A DNA stretch of 64,000 nucleotides from Herpetosiphon geysericola (GCF_001306135.1 NZ_LGKP01000002.1:40530-104529); one strand, 5' to 3'; shown: positions 8,506 to 18,902, counted from the stretch's first letter. Translations and numbers: made by a program. The notes: generated by a model not told the origin, from the letters alone.

Positions 8506-9750
8506 ATGTCCCAAATGGAGTTCCTCCGTCGAGTGCCCCTATTTGCAGACCTTTCGCTCGAAGGCTTGCAAATGCTCGACGGTCAGGCCCGAATTCGTGG
8601 CTTGCCAGCAGATGCGTGGTTGTTTCACCAGCGTGATCGTGGCGATGCCTGTTATGTGGTGGTGAGTGGCACCTTGCGTTTAGTGCTCGAGCAAGGTAGT
8701 TCTGAGGAAACGACCCTTGGTTTGTTAGGGGTTGGGGCATTTTTCGGCGAGCTGAGCTTATTGGAGCCTGATGGCACGCGGGCTGCTGGCGCAATTGCGG
8801 TTGTCCAAAGCGAGGTTTTGGAGATTCCGATTGCGGCATTTGAAACCTTGTTGCATACCTACCCCGCGATTGCCTACAATATGTTGCGGCGGGTTGCGGC
8901 CCATGTGCGCCGCTCCGATGAACGACGTTTGGAAGATTTGCGGCATAAGAATCGGCTGTTAACTGATGCCTACACTGCCTTGGAGCAAGCCCAAGCAGAG
9001 GCTTTGCGCCGTGCTCGCGCTGCCCGCGAATTGGAGTTGGGCCGCGAATTGCAACGCCGCTTGATTCCTACCACTTTTCCAAGCGTGCATGGCGTGGTGA
9101 TTGCCGCCGCGACCTTCCCTGCCTACGAGATGAGCGGCGATTTCTACGAGGTTCGCCAACTCAGCGAGCATATGCTTTCGATTATGATGGCCGATGTTTG
9201 CGATAAAGGTGCGGGCGCTGCCTTGGTAATGGCGATGGCCAAAGGCTTGTTGCTAGGTATGGATCAGCGCGATCCGCTGGCCTTGGTCGAACGCTTCAAT
9301 CAATTGATTCGCACGACCAATCTTGATGCAGCAGTGATTACTATGGTCTATTCGCATTTAGATTTGGCGCGACGCCGCTTTACCTATGTGCGGGCTGGCC
9401 ACGATTGGCCATTGCATTATCGGGCCAAGCAAGGGCGGGTTGCCATGCTTGAGGGTGGCGGTATGCCCGTCGGCATCACCGAAGAAGCCTTTTTCGAGGA
9501 GATGCACACCGATTTAGAGCCAGGCGATGCCTTGGTGTTTTATACCGATGGCTTGTGCGATGCGCGCAATTTTGCTGGCGATACGTATGGCCGCGAACGC
9601 TTGATTTCAGCAGTTCAAGCCTATGGACGCTTACCAGCCCATGGCCTTGCAGATGCCATCCTTGGCGATGTGCGCGCCTTCCAAAGTGGCACGCCGCCGA
9701 TCGACGATTTGACCTTGTTGGTCGTCAAGTTCAATCCTGAACCAAGCTAA
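8506..9750 (+). CDS. cNMP-binding domain / SpoIIE serine phosphatase
   Basis: The 414-residue protein joins a Crp-type cyclic-nucleotide-binding domain (about 10-125, with GAFFGELSLLEP), a helical linker rich in E, Q and R (about 135-185) and a PP2C/SpoIIE phosphatase domain (to the end) with the metal-binding motifs SGDFYEV, MADVCDKGAGAA, FYTDGLCDA and DDLTLLVV. RsbU-type phosphatases act on STAS-domain partner proteins; a GAF-STAS protein is encoded at 47795-48733, though not adjacent. The ATG at 8506 is preferred over the GTG six bases earlier because AGGAGG ends right before it. Confidence 0.9.
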   Translation: MSQMEFLRRVPLFADLSLEGLQMLDGQARIRGLPADAWLFHQRDRGDACYVVVSGTLRLVLEQGSSEETTLGLLGVGAFFGELSLLEPDGTRAAGAIAVVQSEVLEIPIAAFETLLHTYPAIAYNMLRRVAAHVRRSDERRLEDLRHKNRLLTDAYTALEQAQAEALRRARAARELELGRELQRRLIPTTFPSVHGVVIAAATFPAYEMSGDFYEVRQLSEHMLSIMMADVCDKGAGAALVMAMAKGLLLGMDQRDPLALVERFNQLIRTTNLDAAVITMVYSHLDLARRRFTYVRAGHDWPLHYRAKQGRVAMLEGGGMPVGITEEAFFEEMHTDLEPGDALVFYTDGLCDARNFAGDTYGRERLISAVQAYGRLPAHGLADAILGDVRAFQSGTPPIDDLTLLVVKFNPEPS

Positions 9751-9752
9751 GC

Positions 9753-9782
9753 TTCATCAACATAAGCGAATATCGTTATAAT
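9753..9782 (+). promoter_or_regulatory. Possible promoter of the FAH-family gene
   Basis: A perfect -10 box TATAAT lies at 9777-9782 with a weak -35 (TTCATC) 18 bp upstream. It would start transcription about 60 bases before the 9848 start codon. Confidence 0.35.
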
Positions 9783-9847
9783 GCAAGCATATTCTTTGCC
9801 AAAACGATGGTGTGAAAACGCTATCATGGCGATATTGCGGAGATACC

Positions 9848-10717
9848 ATGCGATTTGTAACGCTCAAAACAGCGGTTGGGCCGCGCCCAGGCATTGTGCT
9901 CGGTGATCGGGTGATGTTGCTCGATGGCTATCAATCCCTCCAAGCCTTGATCGAGGCTGGTGATGCTGGCTTAGAAATCGTCAAAGCAGCCTTGCCTGAA
10001 TATCAAAGCCGGGCAGGGATTCAGCTCAATCTTGATCAATTATTAGCTCCGTTGCCGCGCCCATTGAAAAATGTGTTTTGTGTTGGCTTGAACTATGCTG
10101 CCCACGCCCGCGAATCGTTGCAAGCCAAAGGCCTCGAAGTTAAAATGCCTGAACATCCGGTCTTTTTTACCAAACCACCAACCGCGATTAATAGCCCAAC
10201 CGGCGAAATTGTGATCGATCCAGCGGTTTCCGAACGGATTGATTGGGAAGTTGAGTTGGGGGTGATCATCGGCAAAGCTGGCAAAAACATTAGCCGCGAG
10301 CAAGCCATGGAGCATGTTTGGGGCTATACTGTGATTAACGATATTTCGGCCCGCGATTTGCAAACTCGCCACCAGCAATTTTTCAAAGGCAAAGCGCTCG
10401 ATGGCTCATGCCCAATGGGGCCGTGGATTATTACCAAGAGCGAGTTGACCGACCCGCATAATTTGGTTGTGCGCTTACGGGTTAATGGCGAGATCAAGCA
10501 AGAATCCAATACCAACGATCTTATTTTTGATATTCCAACCTTAATTAGCGTGCTCTCGCAAGGCATGACCCTTGAACCAGGCGATATTATTGCAACTGGC
10601 ACGCCTGCTGGCGTGGGCTTTGCCCGTACCCCGCAAGAATTTTTGCGCCCAGGCGATTTGCTCGAAACTGAAGTTGAAGGCATTGGCATGCTGCGCAATC
10701 CAGTTGTCGCTGGCTAA
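9848..10717 (+). CDS. Fumarylacetoacetate hydrolase family protein
   Basis: The 289-residue protein has a short N-terminal domain and the FAH catalytic domain, with FCVGLNYAAHARES, the metal-binding E-x-E (DWEVELGVIIGK), NDISARDLQ and GKALDGSCPMGPWI. Members hydrolyse, decarboxylate or isomerise 2-keto diacids and acylpyruvates; the exact reaction cannot be told. The ATG at 9848 is used since GGAG lies upstream and the protein then begins at the usual point (MRFVTL). A hairpin terminator follows, so it appears to be a single-gene unit. Confidence 0.93.
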   Translation: MRFVTLKTAVGPRPGIVLGDRVMLLDGYQSLQALIEAGDAGLEIVKAALPEYQSRAGIQLNLDQLLAPLPRPLKNVFCVGLNYAAHARESLQAKGLEVKMPEHPVFFTKPPTAINSPTGEIVIDPAVSERIDWEVELGVIIGKAGKNISREQAMEHVWGYTVINDISARDLQTRHQQFFKGKALDGSCPMGPWIITKSELTDPHNLVVRLRVNGEIKQESNTNDLIFDIPTLISVLSQGMTLEPGDIIATGTPAGVGFARTPQEFLRPGDLLETEVEGIGMLRNPVVAG

Positions 10718-10726
10718 TTTTTCACC

Positions 10727-10775
10727 AAAACAGCATTCTGACAAAAGTGTATTATTTGAAGAATGCTGTTTTTTA
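10727..10775 (+). terminator. Intrinsic terminator after the FAH-family gene
   Basis: AAAACAGCATTCT (10727-10739) pairs perfectly with AGAATGCTGTTTT (10760-10772) and is followed by further Ts. Confidence 0.88.
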
Positions 10776-10907
10776 TTGCCCGCATAAGTTATTTAATTGT
10801 AGTTGAATTAATCGAAATCTCCATCTAGCTAGCTAAATTCAACCGATTAATCGAGCGCCAATTTGAATATATATCGGCTTATCGCGATAAGACAATAGTT
10901 AATAAAT

Positions 10908-10936
10908 TTGACAAATAGCCTAAATCTTTTTATATT
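10908..10936 (+). promoter_or_regulatory. Strong sigma-70-type promoter of the protease gene
   Basis: TTGACA at 10908-10913 and TATATT at 10931-10936 are separated by 17 bp in AT-rich DNA. The start site would lie near 10943, about 60 bases before the ATG at 11004, which has AGGAGG upstream. Confidence 0.75.
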
Positions 10937-11003
10937 AAGCTTATTAACAAATCCTCTCAATTCCCCTCAGTGTTGTGTGGAACTCACCTCAGGAGGTTAA
11001 AGC

Positions 11004-13610
11004 ATGGTTCGATCCCGTTGGCTCTTTGCTTTACTTGCGATTACCGTTTTATTATCGGTAATTGGGGCTAAGGTACCGTTCACTGCTGCGCAAAATCAAG
11101 CCAGCACGTCCGACCGACCGTTGGCATTGGCTCAAGGCTTGAAAGATTTGGCGACTGTAGCCCAGATTGCGGTGCCAGAACTTGATGTAGCCAAAGAGCG
11201 TTCAGATGCCGCCAAGCGCCCAAGCAATAGCCCAATGCGTTTTGCCAAAGATTACCAAACCTCGCTTGATCTCAAGCAGGTCTCAACGATCGAAGTTGTT
11301 GGCAATCGCACGGTAGCGCGCTTGCGGGTTAGCGCTCCCAAAGCCTTGTCGATCAACCTTGGCTATACGCGCTACAACTTGCCCAAGAGCGGCCAATTGT
11401 TTATGTACAGCCCTGATTATCGCTCAGTTATTGGGCCATATGGTGCTGCTGATAACGAAGTTCATGGCCAACTGTGGACGCCAATTGTCGCTGGCGATGA
11501 AATTATCATCGAATATAGCGCTGATAGTGGCGAGTTTGCCACAGCCGATCTTATCCTGAGTGCAATCAACCGTGGCTTTAGTGGCTTCGGGGTTCCGCGT
11601 GATCTTTTAGTTGATAAATCAGGTTCATGTAATGTCGACGTTATTTGTCCAGAAGGCGACGACTGGCGCGCAGAAATCAATGCAGTTGCTGCCTACACCC
11701 TCGAAGGGATCGATACCTGTACTGGATCGTTGGTCAATAACACTGCCCAAGACCAAAAACCATACTTTTTGACCGCCAACCACTGTGGGATTGATCCAAG
11801 CAATGCTGCTTCGATGGTGACATATTGGAATTACGAATCAACCTTGTGTCGCACGGTTGGCTCGGCTGAAAATGGCACGCCATTGCCCAAGCCCAACACA
11901 ACCATGACTGGGGCAATCTTACGGGCTGAATATGCCCCATCAGACTTTGCCTTGGTTGAGCTTGATGATGAAATTCCAACCGAATATTCACCATACTGGA
12001 CTGGCTGGAATGCCCAAAGCGGCGATTTCGCCAGCGTTGTGGCGATTCACCACCCTGGCGTTGAAGAAAAACGGATCAGCTTCGAAAACCAAACAACCCA
12101 AACCACTGGCTACGGTGGGGAAACTGTTCCAGGCGATGGGACGCACATTCGGGTTGTTGACTGGGATTTAGGCACGACTGAAGGTGGTTCATCGGGGTCG
12201 CCATTGTACGATCCAAACCATCGCGTGGTTGGCCAACTCCATGGCGGCGGCGCTGCCTGTGGTAACGATGAATCTGACTGGTATGGTCGGATTTCAGTTT
12301 CGTGGAATGGTGGCGGTACCAGTGCAACGCGCTTGAAGGATTGGCTTGACCCAACCAACTCAGGTTCGTTGGTGCTTGATGGCAATGGTGGTACCCCTGC
12401 GTTCACCATGAATCTCAACCCTGCGAGCTTGGCAGTTTGTGCTCCAGCCTCGGGCCAAACCACGGTTAACTTAAATTGGATCTCAGGGTTTAGCGAGCCA
12501 GTAAACCTTTCTGCAAGCAACTTGCCTGCTGGGGCAACCGCAACCTTTAATCCAAACCCAGTGATTTCACCAACCTTGAGCAGCCAACTAACCATTGGGA
12601 ATGTAAGTGCTGCTGCGGCTGGCGATTACACGGTTGTGGTGCATGCCGATAGCGCGAGCATTACCCGCACCGCCGACTTGGATCTCAGCGTCTCAGCTGG
12701 TATTCCAAGCGCAGCCCCAACCTTGACTGCACCAGCCAACAATGCTAGCGATGTCAGCGATACCCCAACCTTCAGTTGGACAAACGCTAGCGGAGCAGAT
12801 AGCTATGTGCTCGAAATTGCCAGCGATGCGAATTTCAGCAATTTGGTTTACACGGCTACGACCGAGTTGACCAGCTTGACCAGCGCTCCTTTGAGCACCA
12901 ACACCAAACACTACTGGCGCGTGCGCGCTGCCAATGCATGTGGAGTTAGCGCCAATAGCACAACCTTCAGCTTTACCACTGAAGCAGCACCTGGCGATTG
13001 TTCAATTGGCACCGAAACCGTGGTTACCTTTGAAGAAGATTTCGAAACCAATCCAAATTGGACCCACGGTGGCACTGGTGATACCTGGGCACATGGTGCA
13101 TTTGGCTACGGTGGCACCTCAGGGATGAAGGCAATCGATCCTACTTCGGCCTCTGATCAATGGCTGACTACGCCAGCAATTAGCTTGACCGAAGGTCTGA
13201 CCCATACCCTGCAATTCTGGAACTCACAAACGATTGAAGATCGCGCAGCTGGCGGCTGTTATGATGGCGCGTTGATTGAAGTATCAACCGATGGTGGCTC
13301 AGCATGGCAGCAAATTCCTAATGCAGCCTTGTTGACCGACCCATACGATGGCGCAATCACCGCCTCGTCGAACCCACTCAATGGCCGCGATGCCTGGTGT
13401 GGCGACCCACAAGACTGGTTGAAGAGCGTGGTTGATTTGTCAGCCTACAACGGCGAAACGGTCATGTTCCGCTTCCGCCTTAGCTCAGACAGCTCAGTTG
13501 GTCGCCCTGATGGTTGGAAGATCGATAATGTCAGCGTGAAGGCTTGTAGCGAAGAAACTGTGCCAGAAGGCCCAGCCTTGGTCTACTTGCCAGCAGTGAT
13601 GAAGAACTAA
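11004..13610 (+). CDS. Secreted lysyl-endopeptidase-like serine protease, multidomain
   Basis: This 868-residue exported protease has a signal peptide (about 1-29), a propeptide-like region to about 205, and a trypsin-fold domain with catalytic H260 (LTANHCG), D314 (SDFALVEL) and S397 (GGSSGSPL), most like Achromobacter protease I/lysyl endopeptidases. It continues with Ig/Fn3-like repeats (about 460-660) and a C-terminal jelly-roll-type domain (FEEDFETNPNWTHGG, cysteine pairs). It ends LVYLPAVMKN, a tail shared in form with two other exported proteins here. A role in digesting proteins or prey outside the cell is inferred. It has its own promoter and terminator. Confidence 0.92.
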   Translation: MVRSRWLFALLAITVLLSVIGAKVPFTAAQNQASTSDRPLALAQGLKDLATVAQIAVPELDVAKERSDAAKRPSNSPMRFAKDYQTSLDLKQVSTIEVVGNRTVARLRVSAPKALSINLGYTRYNLPKSGQLFMYSPDYRSVIGPYGAADNEVHGQLWTPIVAGDEIIIEYSADSGEFATADLILSAINRGFSGFGVPRDLLVDKSGSCNVDVICPEGDDWRAEINAVAAYTLEGIDTCTGSLVNNTAQDQKPYFLTANHCGIDPSNAASMVTYWNYESTLCRTVGSAENGTPLPKPNTTMTGAILRAEYAPSDFALVELDDEIPTEYSPYWTGWNAQSGDFASVVAIHHPGVEEKRISFENQTTQTTGYGGETVPGDGTHIRVVDWDLGTTEGGSSGSPLYDPNHRVVGQLHGGGAACGNDESDWYGRISVSWNGGGTSATRLKDWLDPTNSGSLVLDGNGGTPAFTMNLNPASLAVCAPASGQTTVNLNWISGFSEPVNLSASNLPAGATATFNPNPVISPTLSSQLTIGNVSAAAAGDYTVVVHADSASITRTADLDLSVSAGIPSAAPTLTAPANNASDVSDTPTFSWTNASGADSYVLEIASDANFSNLVYTATTELTSLTSAPLSTNTKHYWRVRAANACGVSANSTTFSFTTEAAPGDCSIGTETVVTFEEDFETNPNWTHGGTGDTWAHGAFGYGGTSGMKAIDPTSASDQWLTTPAISLTEGLTHTLQFWNSQTIEDRAAGGCYDGALIEVSTDGGSAWQQIPNAALLTDPYDGAITASSNPLNGRDAWCGDPQDWLKSVVDLSAYNGETVMFRFRLSSDSSVGRPDGWKIDNVSVKACSEETVPEGPALVYLPAVMKN

Positions 13611-13630
13611 AGCTCTGCGCTGAATAGCAC

Positions 13631-13673
13631 AAAGCCCCGCCCTTGGTTTGCATCAAGGGCGGGGCTTTTTTTG
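13631..13673 (+). terminator. Intrinsic terminator between protease and rpiB
   Basis: AAAGCCCCGCCCTTG (13631-13645) and CAAGGGCGGGGCTTT (13654-13668) form a perfect 15-bp stem followed by a T run. The A run on the other side may also end the convergent rpiB transcript. Confidence 0.92.
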
Positions 13674-13679
13674 CCAAAT

Positions 13680-14123
13680 CTATTGGTTTTCGAGGGCAAT
13701 CACTTTATCCAAGCGGCGGGTAAAGCGCGCTTCGTTGTGGAAATTAGCACTCAAAAAGGCTTGAACAATTTCATCGGCCAAGGCTGGGCCAATGACGCGC
13801 CCGCCCAAACAGAGCACATTTAAATCATCGTGCTCAACGCCTTGATGCGCCGAGTAGGTGTCGTGGCATAAGCAAGCCCGAACCCCTTTGATTTTGTTGG
13901 CAGCAACGGTCACGCCAACACCACTGCCGCAAATCGCAATCCCACGTTCAGCTTGGCCGCTGACCACCGCATTGCCCACCGCAGCCGCAAAATCAGGGTA
14001 ATCGACTGAGGCTGGCGAATCGGTGCCAAAATCGAGCACTTCATGGCCCAGCCGCTGCACAGCCTCAATTACTGATTGCTTCAAGATCAAGCCACCATGA
14101 TCGGTTCCTACCGCAATTTTCAT
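13680..14123 (-). CDS. rpiB: Ribose-5-phosphate isomerase B
   Basis: The 147-residue protein is full length for RpiB/LacAB isomerases, with the substrate-binding start [11 protein letters not shown], the catalytic cysteine C65 in [16 protein letters not shown] and the [12 protein letters not shown] segment. It interconverts ribose 5-phosphate and ribulose 5-phosphate in the non-oxidative pentose phosphate pathway. It lies 76 bp downstream of transketolase on the same strand, so the two pathway enzymes probably form an operon. Confidence 0.96.
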   Translation of the reverse strand: MKIAVGTDHGGLILKQSVIEAVQRLGHEVLDFGTDSPASVDYPDFAAAVGNAVVSGQAERGIAICGSGVGVTVAANKIKGVRACLCHDTYSAHQGVEHDDLNVLCLGGRVIGPALADEIVQAFLSANFHNEARFTRRLDKVIALENQ

Positions 14124-14199
14124 GATTTTATCCTTTCAACAGCACAACGCGAAGCACGAATTGCTCGTACTTCGCGTCATATGCTCAATCAAGCACCGA

Positions 14200-16206
14200 T
14201 TACCCAGCCAACAAGGCCTTGGCGCGGGCAATCAGGTTTTCAGCGGTAAAGCCAAATTCCTTCATCAAAATATTAATTGGCGCTGATGCACCGAAGTGAT
14301 CAATCCCAATAATATCGCCTTCAGTGCCAACATATTTGTACCACGTGACTGGATGGGCTGCTTCAATCGCAATCCGTTTGGTCACAGCCTTGGGCAGCAC
14401 GCTTTCGCGATATTCTGCCGACTGCGCATCAAACAAGAAGGTTGATGGCATGCTGACGACGCGGACTTTAACTCCTTCGCTGCTCAATTGCTCGTAGGCT
14501 GCGACTGCATGTTGCAATTCCGAGCCGGTAGCAATAATGATCAGTTCTGGTTGACCATCGCTATCAGCCAACACATAGCCACCTTGGGCCACGCCTTCTG
14601 CCGAAGCGTAGCGGCTCCGATCAAGGGTTGGCAAGTTTTGGCGGGTCAAGGCCAGCAAGGTTGGGCCTTTGTGGGTGACGGCTACCCGCCAAGCTTGGCT
14701 GGTTTCGTTGGCATCACCAGGTCGCATCACATTCAAATTGGGGATAATCCGCAACGATGGAATGTGTTCAATTGGCTGGTGGGTTGGGCCATCTTCGCCA
14801 ACCCCAATGCTATCGTGGGTAAAGACTTGAATTGTGCGAATGCCCATCAAGGCTGCCAAGCGAATCGAGGCCCGACAATAATCGCTGAACACCAAGAAGG
14901 TTGCGCCGTAGGGAATCGTGCCGCCATGCAAGGCCATGCCGTTGACGGCTGCGACCATCGCATGTTCGCGAATCCCCCAGTGCATGTTGCGGCCTTGGGG
15001 CGTTGCTGGTTGGAACGATTCTGCATGCTCAATCAAGGTAAAGGTCGATTCGGCCAAATCTGCCGAGCCGCCAATTAAGGCCGGAATTTGTTCGGCCAAG
15101 GCGTTGAGCGCTGCTTCTGATGATTTACGGGTTGCCACGCCTTTGGCATCAGCTTCCCACACTGGCAACTTGCTATCCCAACCATCTGGTAATTCACCAG
15201 CCATACGTTGCTTGAAGTCGGCAGCCTTTGCTGGCTGCGCCGCAGCATAACGGTCGAACAATTCGTTCCATGCTTGCTCAGCGGCAGCGCCCTTGGTTAA
15301 GGCCTCGCGGAAGTGCGCCGACACTTCTTCGGGAATGTAGAAGGTTGGTTCGAGCGGCCAGCCGAGGGCTTCTTTGGTCAATTTAACTTCATCGGGGCCG
15401 AGTGGTGCACCGTGAGCTTTGGCCGTGCCAGCCCGATTGGGCGAGCCGAAGCCAATCACGGTATGAGCCACGATCAATGATGGCTGGTCGGTCACTGCTT
15501 TGGCGGCGGTCAAGGCTGCATCAACTTGCTCGGTATTAAGCCCGTCGATCTCTTGCACATGCCAGCCATAGGCGCGGAAACGAGCTGGCACATCTTCGGT
15601 GAAGGCAATTGAGGTGTCGCCTTCAATCGAAATTTCATTATCATCGTAGAGATAAACCAACTCGCCCAATTTGAGGTGGCCTGCCAACGAAGCAGCTTCG
15701 GCGCTAATGCCCTCTTCCAAATCGCCATCGGAGACAATCGCATAAATATGGTGCTTGACGATTTCGAGATCTGGTTGATTGAACGTGCCAGCCAAATGGC
15801 GGGCAGCAATTGCCATGCCCACACCAGTTGCAAAGCCTTGACCAAGCGGACCAGTGGTGGTTTCGATCCCAGCTGCATAGCCATATTCTGGGTGACCAGC
15901 AGTTTTGCTATGCCATTGGCGGAAATTCTTCAAATCATCGAGCGTCATGTCACTGTAGCCCGTGAGATGTAATAAACTATACAACAGCATTGAGCCATGG
16001 CCCGCCGACAGCACAAAGCGGTCGCGGTCAGCCCAAGCTGGATTAGCCGGATTATGTTTGAGGTGTCGGGTCCACAGCACATAAGCCATGGCCGCAGCCC
16101 CCATTGGTAAACCTGGGTGGCCCGAATTAGCCGCTTGCACACCATCAACCGCCAACATGCGGATTGTATTGATGGCCAGTTCATCGAGTGTATGTGCTTG
16201 AGTCAC
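14200..16206 (-). CDS. tkt: Transketolase
   Basis: The 668-residue protein has the full transketolase layout: thiamine-diphosphate domain with [11 protein letters not shown] and the GDG motif in [14 protein letters not shown], the pyrimidine-binding domain ([26 protein letters not shown]) and the C-terminal domain. It transfers two-carbon ketol units between sugar phosphates in the cytoplasm. The start is GTG at 16206, supported by AGGAGG four bases upstream. It is transcribed with rpiB and divergently from the gene at 16367. Confidence 0.97.
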   Translation of the reverse strand: MTQAHTLDELAINTIRMLAVDGVQAANSGHPGLPMGAAAMAYVLWTRHLKHNPANPAWADRDRFVLSAGHGSMLLYSLLHLTGYSDMTLDDLKNFRQWHSKTAGHPEYGYAAGIETTTGPLGQGFATGVGMAIAARHLAGTFNQPDLEIVKHHIYAIVSDGDLEEGISAEAASLAGHLKLGELVYLYDDNEISIEGDTSIAFTEDVPARFRAYGWHVQEIDGLNTEQVDAALTAAKAVTDQPSLIVAHTVIGFGSPNRAGTAKAHGAPLGPDEVKLTKEALGWPLEPTFYIPEEVSAHFREALTKGAAAEQAWNELFDRYAAAQPAKAADFKQRMAGELPDGWDSKLPVWEADAKGVATRKSSEAALNALAEQIPALIGGSADLAESTFTLIEHAESFQPATPQGRNMHWGIREHAMVAAVNGMALHGGTIPYGATFLVFSDYCRASIRLAALMGIRTIQVFTHDSIGVGEDGPTHQPIEHIPSLRIIPNLNVMRPGDANETSQAWRVAVTHKGPTLLALTRQNLPTLDRSRYASAEGVAQGGYVLADSDGQPELIIIATGSELQHAVAAYEQLSSEGVKVRVVSMPSTFLFDAQSAEYRESVLPKAVTKRIAIEAAHPVTWYKYVGTEGDIIGIDHFGASAPINILMKEFGFTAENLIARAKALLAG

Positions 16207-16243
16207 AAATCCTCCTGCGGTGATGTATCAGTTCCAACTGTCA

Positions 16244-16271
16244 ATTATAGCAGAGGCCGATCCATTGTAAT
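16244..16271 (-). promoter_or_regulatory. Possible promoter of the tkt-rpiB unit
   Basis: On the minus strand a perfect TATAAT (16249 to 16244) lies 16 bp from ATTACA (16271 to 16266), which matches four of six -35 positions. The start site would fall about 35 bases before the GTG. Confidence 0.42.
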
Positions 16272-16366
16272 TCTATGGTACACTCATAATTGCAACTGCT
16301 TGGTTGTCCTTCTCACGCCTCAGGGCATGCAGCTATTCACCAGCGTGCAAGGCTAGGAGCGCAAAT

Positions 16367-17698
16367 ATGAATTTAACCCAACAAATTCTTGAATTATATG
16401 TTGAAGTCCAACAGCGCCAACGCCAGCGCTTATTGATTCGCGCCGCTTGGATAGCTTTGGCAGTCTTATGCCTTGGCCTAATTGGCCGAAACTGGCTAGC
16501 TTGGCCGCTCTCGTGGCCAATTTTGGGCTTAATTGTGATCTTGGTGGCTGCCTTGGGCGGAGTCTATGCCTGGAAATCAATTCTTGCCCCAGCTGAATTT
16601 GTGCAAATGCTCGATCAGCAATATCAATTAAATGCCCAATTGAGCACTGCCAGCGAGTTTCAAGATCAGCGTGGTGGCTTTCACGCAGTGAATGTTGAAC
16701 GCGCCAAGCGGCGTTTGCCCAGCGTTGCCCGCGATACCACTGCCCGCGTGCTGGCGCCAATTGCGCTTGAATGGCAAAGTTTGGGCTTGGCTGCGGTGTT
16801 AGCCACGGGCTTGGTTGTTTTGGGCCAAATTAATGCTGGCTTGCCTGCCCCTACCACCGAGCCATTGCGCGAGTTGGCGAGTTTAACCACAACTGAACCG
16901 CCGCAACAGCCTGCCACTGAGCAAGATCCTGCTGCTGATCCTAATCAGCCAGTGGGCAATCAGCCTGATCAACAACCAGAAATCAGCCCCGAAGGCCAAG
17001 AAATAGCCGATGCCTTGGCTGATGGCTTAAGTGATAATGGCGCAACACGAGCCGCAGCCGATGCTTTGCGTCGGGGCGATGTGCCACAAGCTGCCGAAGA
17101 ATTGGCCAAACTTGCCGATCAAGCTGATCAGCTATCGCCGCAAACCCGCAACGAAATTGCTGATGGCCTTGAACAGGCCGCTGAGCAATTGCAAGATCAG
17201 CCGGAAGTGGCCGAACGCTTGCGTAGCGATGCTGATCAACTGCGTGGCAACCCGCAAAATGCTGCCGATGCGCTCGAAGATTTGGCCCAGCTGACCGATC
17301 AGCTTGATAATGCTCAACCTGATTTGGCCAATGGCGAGCAGAATGGCCAAGCTGGCAGCGAGCCACAAGCTGGCAACCAGCCGCAGCAAGCTCAGCCAGG
17401 CGCAAATCAAAATGGCCAGCCAAGTAACAATGGCGCTGGCAATTCTGGCACTGGCAGCCGTTCATCGCCGCCCCCAAGCGATGCGCTTGGCCCCGATGTA
17501 AGCTTGCCGGAAGCGCCTGCTGCTGGCGAAACGACTCCAGGAACTGGCGGCGATACCTCCATCACCTTGCCTGGTGGCGAGGGCACTGGTGGCGGCAATG
17601 CTGGCGGTAGCGGTGGCAGTGTGCCCGATGACCTTAGCGATCCATCTAATATTCCTGCGGAGCTACGCGATGCGATTCAAGACTACTTCGGGCGCTAG
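16367..17698 (+). CDS. Membrane protein with long Q/N/G-rich domain
   Basis: This 443-residue protein has two N-terminal transmembrane segments (about 24-65) and a third near 140-160, then an acidic, low-complexity C-terminal half rich in Q, N, A, D and G with helical repeats (about 220-330) and a glycine/serine-rich end. No family is assigned. The ATG at 16367 is chosen for its AGGAG site. Its last 29 bases overlap the DUF58 gene, so the pair is coupled; in other bacteria DUF58 proteins work with membrane proteins and a MoxR ATPase, but no MoxR is seen here. Confidence 0.75.
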   Translation: MNLTQQILELYVEVQQRQRQRLLIRAAWIALAVLCLGLIGRNWLAWPLSWPILGLIVILVAALGGVYAWKSILAPAEFVQMLDQQYQLNAQLSTASEFQDQRGGFHAVNVERAKRRLPSVARDTTARVLAPIALEWQSLGLAAVLATGLVVLGQINAGLPAPTTEPLRELASLTTTEPPQQPATEQDPAADPNQPVGNQPDQQPEISPEGQEIADALADGLSDNGATRAAADALRRGDVPQAAEELAKLADQADQLSPQTRNEIADGLEQAAEQLQDQPEVAERLRSDADQLRGNPQNAADALEDLAQLTDQLDNAQPDLANGEQNGQAGSEPQAGNQPQQAQPGANQNGQPSNNGAGNSGTGSRSSPPPSDALGPDVSLPEAPAAGETTPGTGGDTSITLPGGEGTGGGNAGGSGGSVPDDLSDPSNIPAELRDAIQDYFGR

Positions 17699-18575
17699 TG
17701 GCGACCTGTTTAACCCTGAGTTTTTAGCGCGCATCGAGCGGCTTGCTTTGCGTTCACGGCGCACTTTACGCGGCGGTTTAAGTGGCGAACATGCCTCGCG
17801 CCGACGTTTGCCAGCCCCAACATTTAGCGATCATCGTGCCTATAGCCCGGGCGACGACCTTCGCCACGTCGATTGGTTTGCCTATGCACGCCATGAAGAT
17901 TTGCATGTAAAACTTGGCGAAACCGAACAAGATATCAATATTACAATTGCTTTGGATTGCTCGGCCTCGTTGGATTGGGGCCAAGGCGAGCTGCACAAAG
18001 GTCGCTATGCCCTGCGCTTGGCGGCAATGCTCGGCTATCTCGGCCTTACCTCAAACGATCAAACCACAATTTGGCCGTTTACCAGCAAATTGATCAAGCC
18101 GTTTGGGCCGGCGGTTAGTCGGGCACGCGGCCCCGATTTGCTGCGCTATTTAAGTAATTTGAATTGGGCCGAACAAACCTCATTTACCCCGATTACCCAA
18201 GCAGTTCGTCGCAGTTCTGGCGGCATGCTTTTAATTATTTCCGATTTATGGACAAGTGATTTAGAGCCGTTGCTACGGGCTGCTGCCCCGCCAGTCTGGC
18301 AAGTTGTGGTGCTGCACCTGCTGCATCCCGAAGAAATTAAGCCTACGCTAAGCGGCCCAGTTGAATTTGAAGATAGCGAAACTGGTCAAGTGTTGGCGCT
18401 TGAGCTTGATCAACAAACTCAAAAAGATTATCGCGAAAAATTGGTGCGTTGGGTGCGCATGCACGAGCAAATGTGTCAGCGCTATGGGGCGACCTATGCT
18501 GGCATTCGCAGCGATCGCCCGCTTGAGCAAAGCATTCTGCCCTTCCTGCGGCGGCGCGGCATTATTGGCCTCTAA
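17670..18575 (+). CDS. DUF58 domain protein (vWA-like)
   Basis: The 301-residue protein has the DUF58 hallmark GLSGEHASRRRLPAP followed by YSPGDDLRHVDWFAYARHEDLHVK, and a von Willebrand A-like core with the MIDAS-type DCSASLDWG and IISDLW. DUF58 proteins usually work with MoxR AAA ATPases in assembly or activation of surface or membrane complexes. The start is inside the upstream gene, with GGAG before it. No MoxR gene lies in the window, which is unusual for this family's context. Confidence 0.9.
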   Translation: MRFKTTSGASGDLFNPEFLARIERLALRSRRTLRGGLSGEHASRRRLPAPTFSDHRAYSPGDDLRHVDWFAYARHEDLHVKLGETEQDINITIALDCSASLDWGQGELHKGRYALRLAAMLGYLGLTSNDQTTIWPFTSKLIKPFGPAVSRARGPDLLRYLSNLNWAEQTSFTPITQAVRRSSGGMLLIISDLWTSDLEPLLRAAAPPVWQVVVLHLLHPEEIKPTLSGPVEFEDSETGQVLALELDQQTQKDYREKLVRWVRMHEQMCQRYGATYAGIRSDRPLEQSILPFLRRRGIIGL

Positions 18576-18810
18576 AGTCAGAAGTCAAAAGTCAGAAGTC
18601 AAAAATTTAACGCAGAGGCGTAGAGAAATCAGGGCTATTGGCTATTGGCTTTGGGCTATTAGATTATTCAATCTGAGCCAATCTGTGGCTCAAAAAATGA
18701 TCGTTCATGGAATTCGTGGAATTCGTGGCTAAAAAATCAGCCTTCGTGCTCTTCGTGGTTACGGTACTTCGTGCTCTTCGTGGATCAAAAACGCTAATCT
18801 AGCCTAGATC
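18576..18810. repeat. Gene-free spacer of dispersed words
   Basis: The 327-base gap before 18903 has no credible gene. It opens with cagaagtcaaaagtcagaag, then ttaacgcagaggcgtagag (18607-18625), gctattggctattggctttgggc, tggaattcgtggaattcgtggc and ttcgtgctcttcgtgg. All match spacers elsewhere in the window. The last 100 bases before the next gene are ordinary sequence and presumably hold its promoter. Confidence 0.7.
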
Positions 18811-18902
18811 GGCTATTGCTTCTTGTGCTCGAAAAAATTACTATCAAACTGGAGCATATGGTTGTTGCTGATTCAGCTGCTGCTCCATATTAGGAGGATG
18901 GT

